Of a stretch of DNA of 40,528 bases, positions 39,366 to 40,528 are shown in pieces (positions within the stretch are counted from its first letter, which is position 1; each line of letters begins with the position of its first letter). The DNA is from Candidatus Minthosoma equi (lineage in GTDB: Bacteria > Bacteroidota > Bacteroidia > Bacteroidales > Bacteroidaceae). The stretch lies in the NCBI GenBank assembly GCA_018064885.1, contig JAGHUI010000063.1, positions 1-40,528 on the forward strand, written 5' to 3'. Made by a program: the position numbers and the translations under genes. A model generated the notes under the pieces. The model did not search any database and had not been told where the DNA came from. It worked only from the letters and a program-made list of their open reading frames with translations.

Positions 39366-40457
39366 TTATTCCACAAAACCATCCATAATTGAAGTAGGTG
39401 TACCATTCTTATCAAATGCTCCCAGTTTATAACCACCTGGGAGCATTTGTGGTTCCCAATAGAATACGCCACGACAATGACCATTTGTCTGATAACGTGA
39501 TTCATGTATAAGTCGTTTCAATTGTTCCCTACCCTCTTCCATTATTTCAGGATGATACTCGTTGACTTCAAATCCTGTTTCAACAATCATCACATCCTTT
39601 TTATATTTCTCTGCCACTCGACGGATATTAGCAATTGCATCCGTAATTGTCTTTTCTGCAGATGGCTCTTTCTTACTATCCATTGCCCAATATGGATAGA
39701 CAGACATTCCTATCATGTCAAACTTGCCTCCATAACGTAGAACTGTTCCTAAATTATAATCGTACAAGTTGGGATCAAAACCATTATCAAGATGAACAAT
39801 AACGATTGATTTAGGAAAGACTTTCTTCACAGCATTATAACCAGCACGAATGAATCCAGCATAGTTCTTAGGTTCTGTCTTGATATGTCCCATGGAATAA
39901 GTAACCGTTGTGTTACCATTCTCGTCCTTTATCTCCCAACCTCTCTCATCTGTTTTAACATTCCACAACATTCCATTACTTGTTTCGTTGCCAACTTGAA
40001 CCCATCGCGGAGTAACACCATTATCTTTTAAGAGTTGCAAAACTTCTATCGTATGAGCAACTAAATCTTTTTTCATCTGTTTGAAATCATGCCCCATCCA
40101 TGCTGCAGGAATTGGCTGCTTAGCAGGATCTGCCCACCAATCACTATAATGAAAGCATAGCATGATGTCCATATTCTTTTCCTTGGCACGAAGTGCTTTT
40201 TGGAGAACATCTTCCTTCCCGCAATACCCATCACGAGGATTAACCCATACTCGCAAACGAACAGCATTTATTTGAAAATCTTTTAGAAGATCCAAACATT
40301 CGCGTTCGTTACCATGTTTATCATGAAATTTCACGCCTCTTGCTTCTTGACTTGTGAGAGAACCAATGTCTGCTCCCTTCACAAAATCTTCATTATATTG
40401 AGCATGAACCATGATACTACAAATCACACTATACACAATGATTAAAAGTTTTTTCAT
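39366..40457 (-). CDS. GH53 endo-beta-1,4-galactanase
   Basis: Cuts beta-1,4-galactan side chains of type I arabinogalactan/pectin. The 363 residues have a signal peptide ending VHAQ (residue 20), then the barrel from FVKGADIGSL. Family motifs are NAVRLRVWVNP (64-74), FHYSDWWADP (102-111), the acid/base Glu in VQVGNETSNGMLW (E158) and the nucleophile in IVETGF (E293). The length is normal for the family. It carries no lipobox, so it is likely periplasmic. Its promoter lies at the window edge. It is not a xylan enzyme, so it probably marks the border of the xylan locus or the start of a pectin-related one beyond the window. Confidence 0.93.
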   Translation of the reverse strand: MKKLLIIVYSVICSIMVHAQYNEDFVKGADIGSLTSQEARGVKFHDKHGNERECLDLLKDFQINAVRLRVWVNPRDGYCGKEDVLQKALRAKEKNMDIMLCFHYSDWWADPAKQPIPAAWMGHDFKQMKKDLVAHTIEVLQLLKDNGVTPRWVQVGNETSNGMLWNVKTDERGWEIKDENGNTTVTYSMGHIKTEPKNYAGFIRAGYNAVKKVFPKSIVIVHLDNGFDPNLYDYNLGTVLRYGGKFDMIGMSVYPYWAMDSKKEPSAEKTITDAIANIRRVAEKYKKDVMIVETGFEVNEYHPEIMEEGREQLKRLIHESRYQTNGHCRGVFYWEPQMLPGGYKLGAFDKNGTPTSIMDGFVE

Positions 40458-40494
40458 CAGATATAATAGTTAGTTACAAATTAGTTATTTGGTG

Positions 40495-40525
40495 CAAAGA
40501 TATGAAAAAACACAATATACTACAA
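40495..40525 (-). promoter_or_regulatory. Promoter of the GH53 gene
   Basis: On the minus strand TTG (complement at 40523-40525), 20 bp, TATCTTTG (40495-40502), about 40 bp before the ATG at 40457. It fits the Bacteroidetes consensus. Confidence 0.6.
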
Positions 40526-40528
40526 TTA

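Noticed and set aside
39418-39444. Hairpin GCTCCCAG/CTGGGAGC as a terminator for the GDSL esterase gene
   Set aside because: It lies inside GH53 coding sequence (the LPGGYKLG segment) and has no T-run on the plus strand.

Overview
The window looks like the chromosome of a plant-fibre-degrading member of the Bacteroidetes, most likely a Prevotella-type gut or rumen species. The basis is two SusC/SusD pairs, many lipobox lipoproteins whose genes lack Shine-Dalgarno sequences, repeated TAnnTTTG promoter boxes (often with TTG or TTTG 19-20 bases upstream), and a gene order matching the Prevotella/Bacteroides xylan utilization system. No rRNA, tRNA, CRISPR array or insertion sequence was seen.

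Region 1 (about 1-9.8 kb, all minus strand) is a mannan/glucomannan-type locus. A GH2-like exoglycosidase and an AraC regulator are followed by a three-gene operon: a secreted SGNH acetylesterase, a GH5 (subfamily 7-like) endo-mannanase lipoprotein and a cytoplasmic GH94 cellobiose-type phosphorylase. The apparent logic is to deacetylate, cut the chain outside the cell, import, then phosphorolyse. No SusC/D pair accompanies it here.

Region 2 (about 9.9-18.1 kb) is the least understood part. A HIT protein gene is followed by four closely packed genes that alternate polytopic membrane protein and lipoprotein (M1-L1-M2-L2). A third lipoprotein (L3) converges on this operon and overlaps its 3' end by 50 bp. 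The lipoproteins share an N-terminal YPDY...TIPV.IAP motif, one conserved CxNCHT heme-c-type motif, and a TolB/PD40-like propeller. The membrane proteins share a YQEQ.QLFL motif after the first helix and a helical-repeat C-terminus. This is my candidate for an undescribed system.

Region 3 (about 18.1-19.5 kb) is accessory-looking. A small polyvalent-protein-type kinase gene is bracketed by a perfect 38-bp direct repeat that carries a promoter. Next to it lies gene-free DNA with a 23-bp tandem palindromic array and a GTGACAG-rich element.

Region 4 (about 19.5-38.2 kb, minus strand) is a xylan utilization locus in three transcription units: GH67 alpha-glucuronidase; SusC-SusD-IPT glycan-binding protein-GH10 xylanase with two inserted CBMs (the xus/xyn10C arrangement); and a second SusC-SusD-duplicated-domain lipoprotein unit followed by a DUF4369-like lipoprotein gene. 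Region 5 (38.3-40.5 kb) holds a GDSL esterase gene on the plus strand with a long terminator-containing leader, and a convergent GH53 endo-galactanase gene. All assignments come from reading the sequence; no searches were run.
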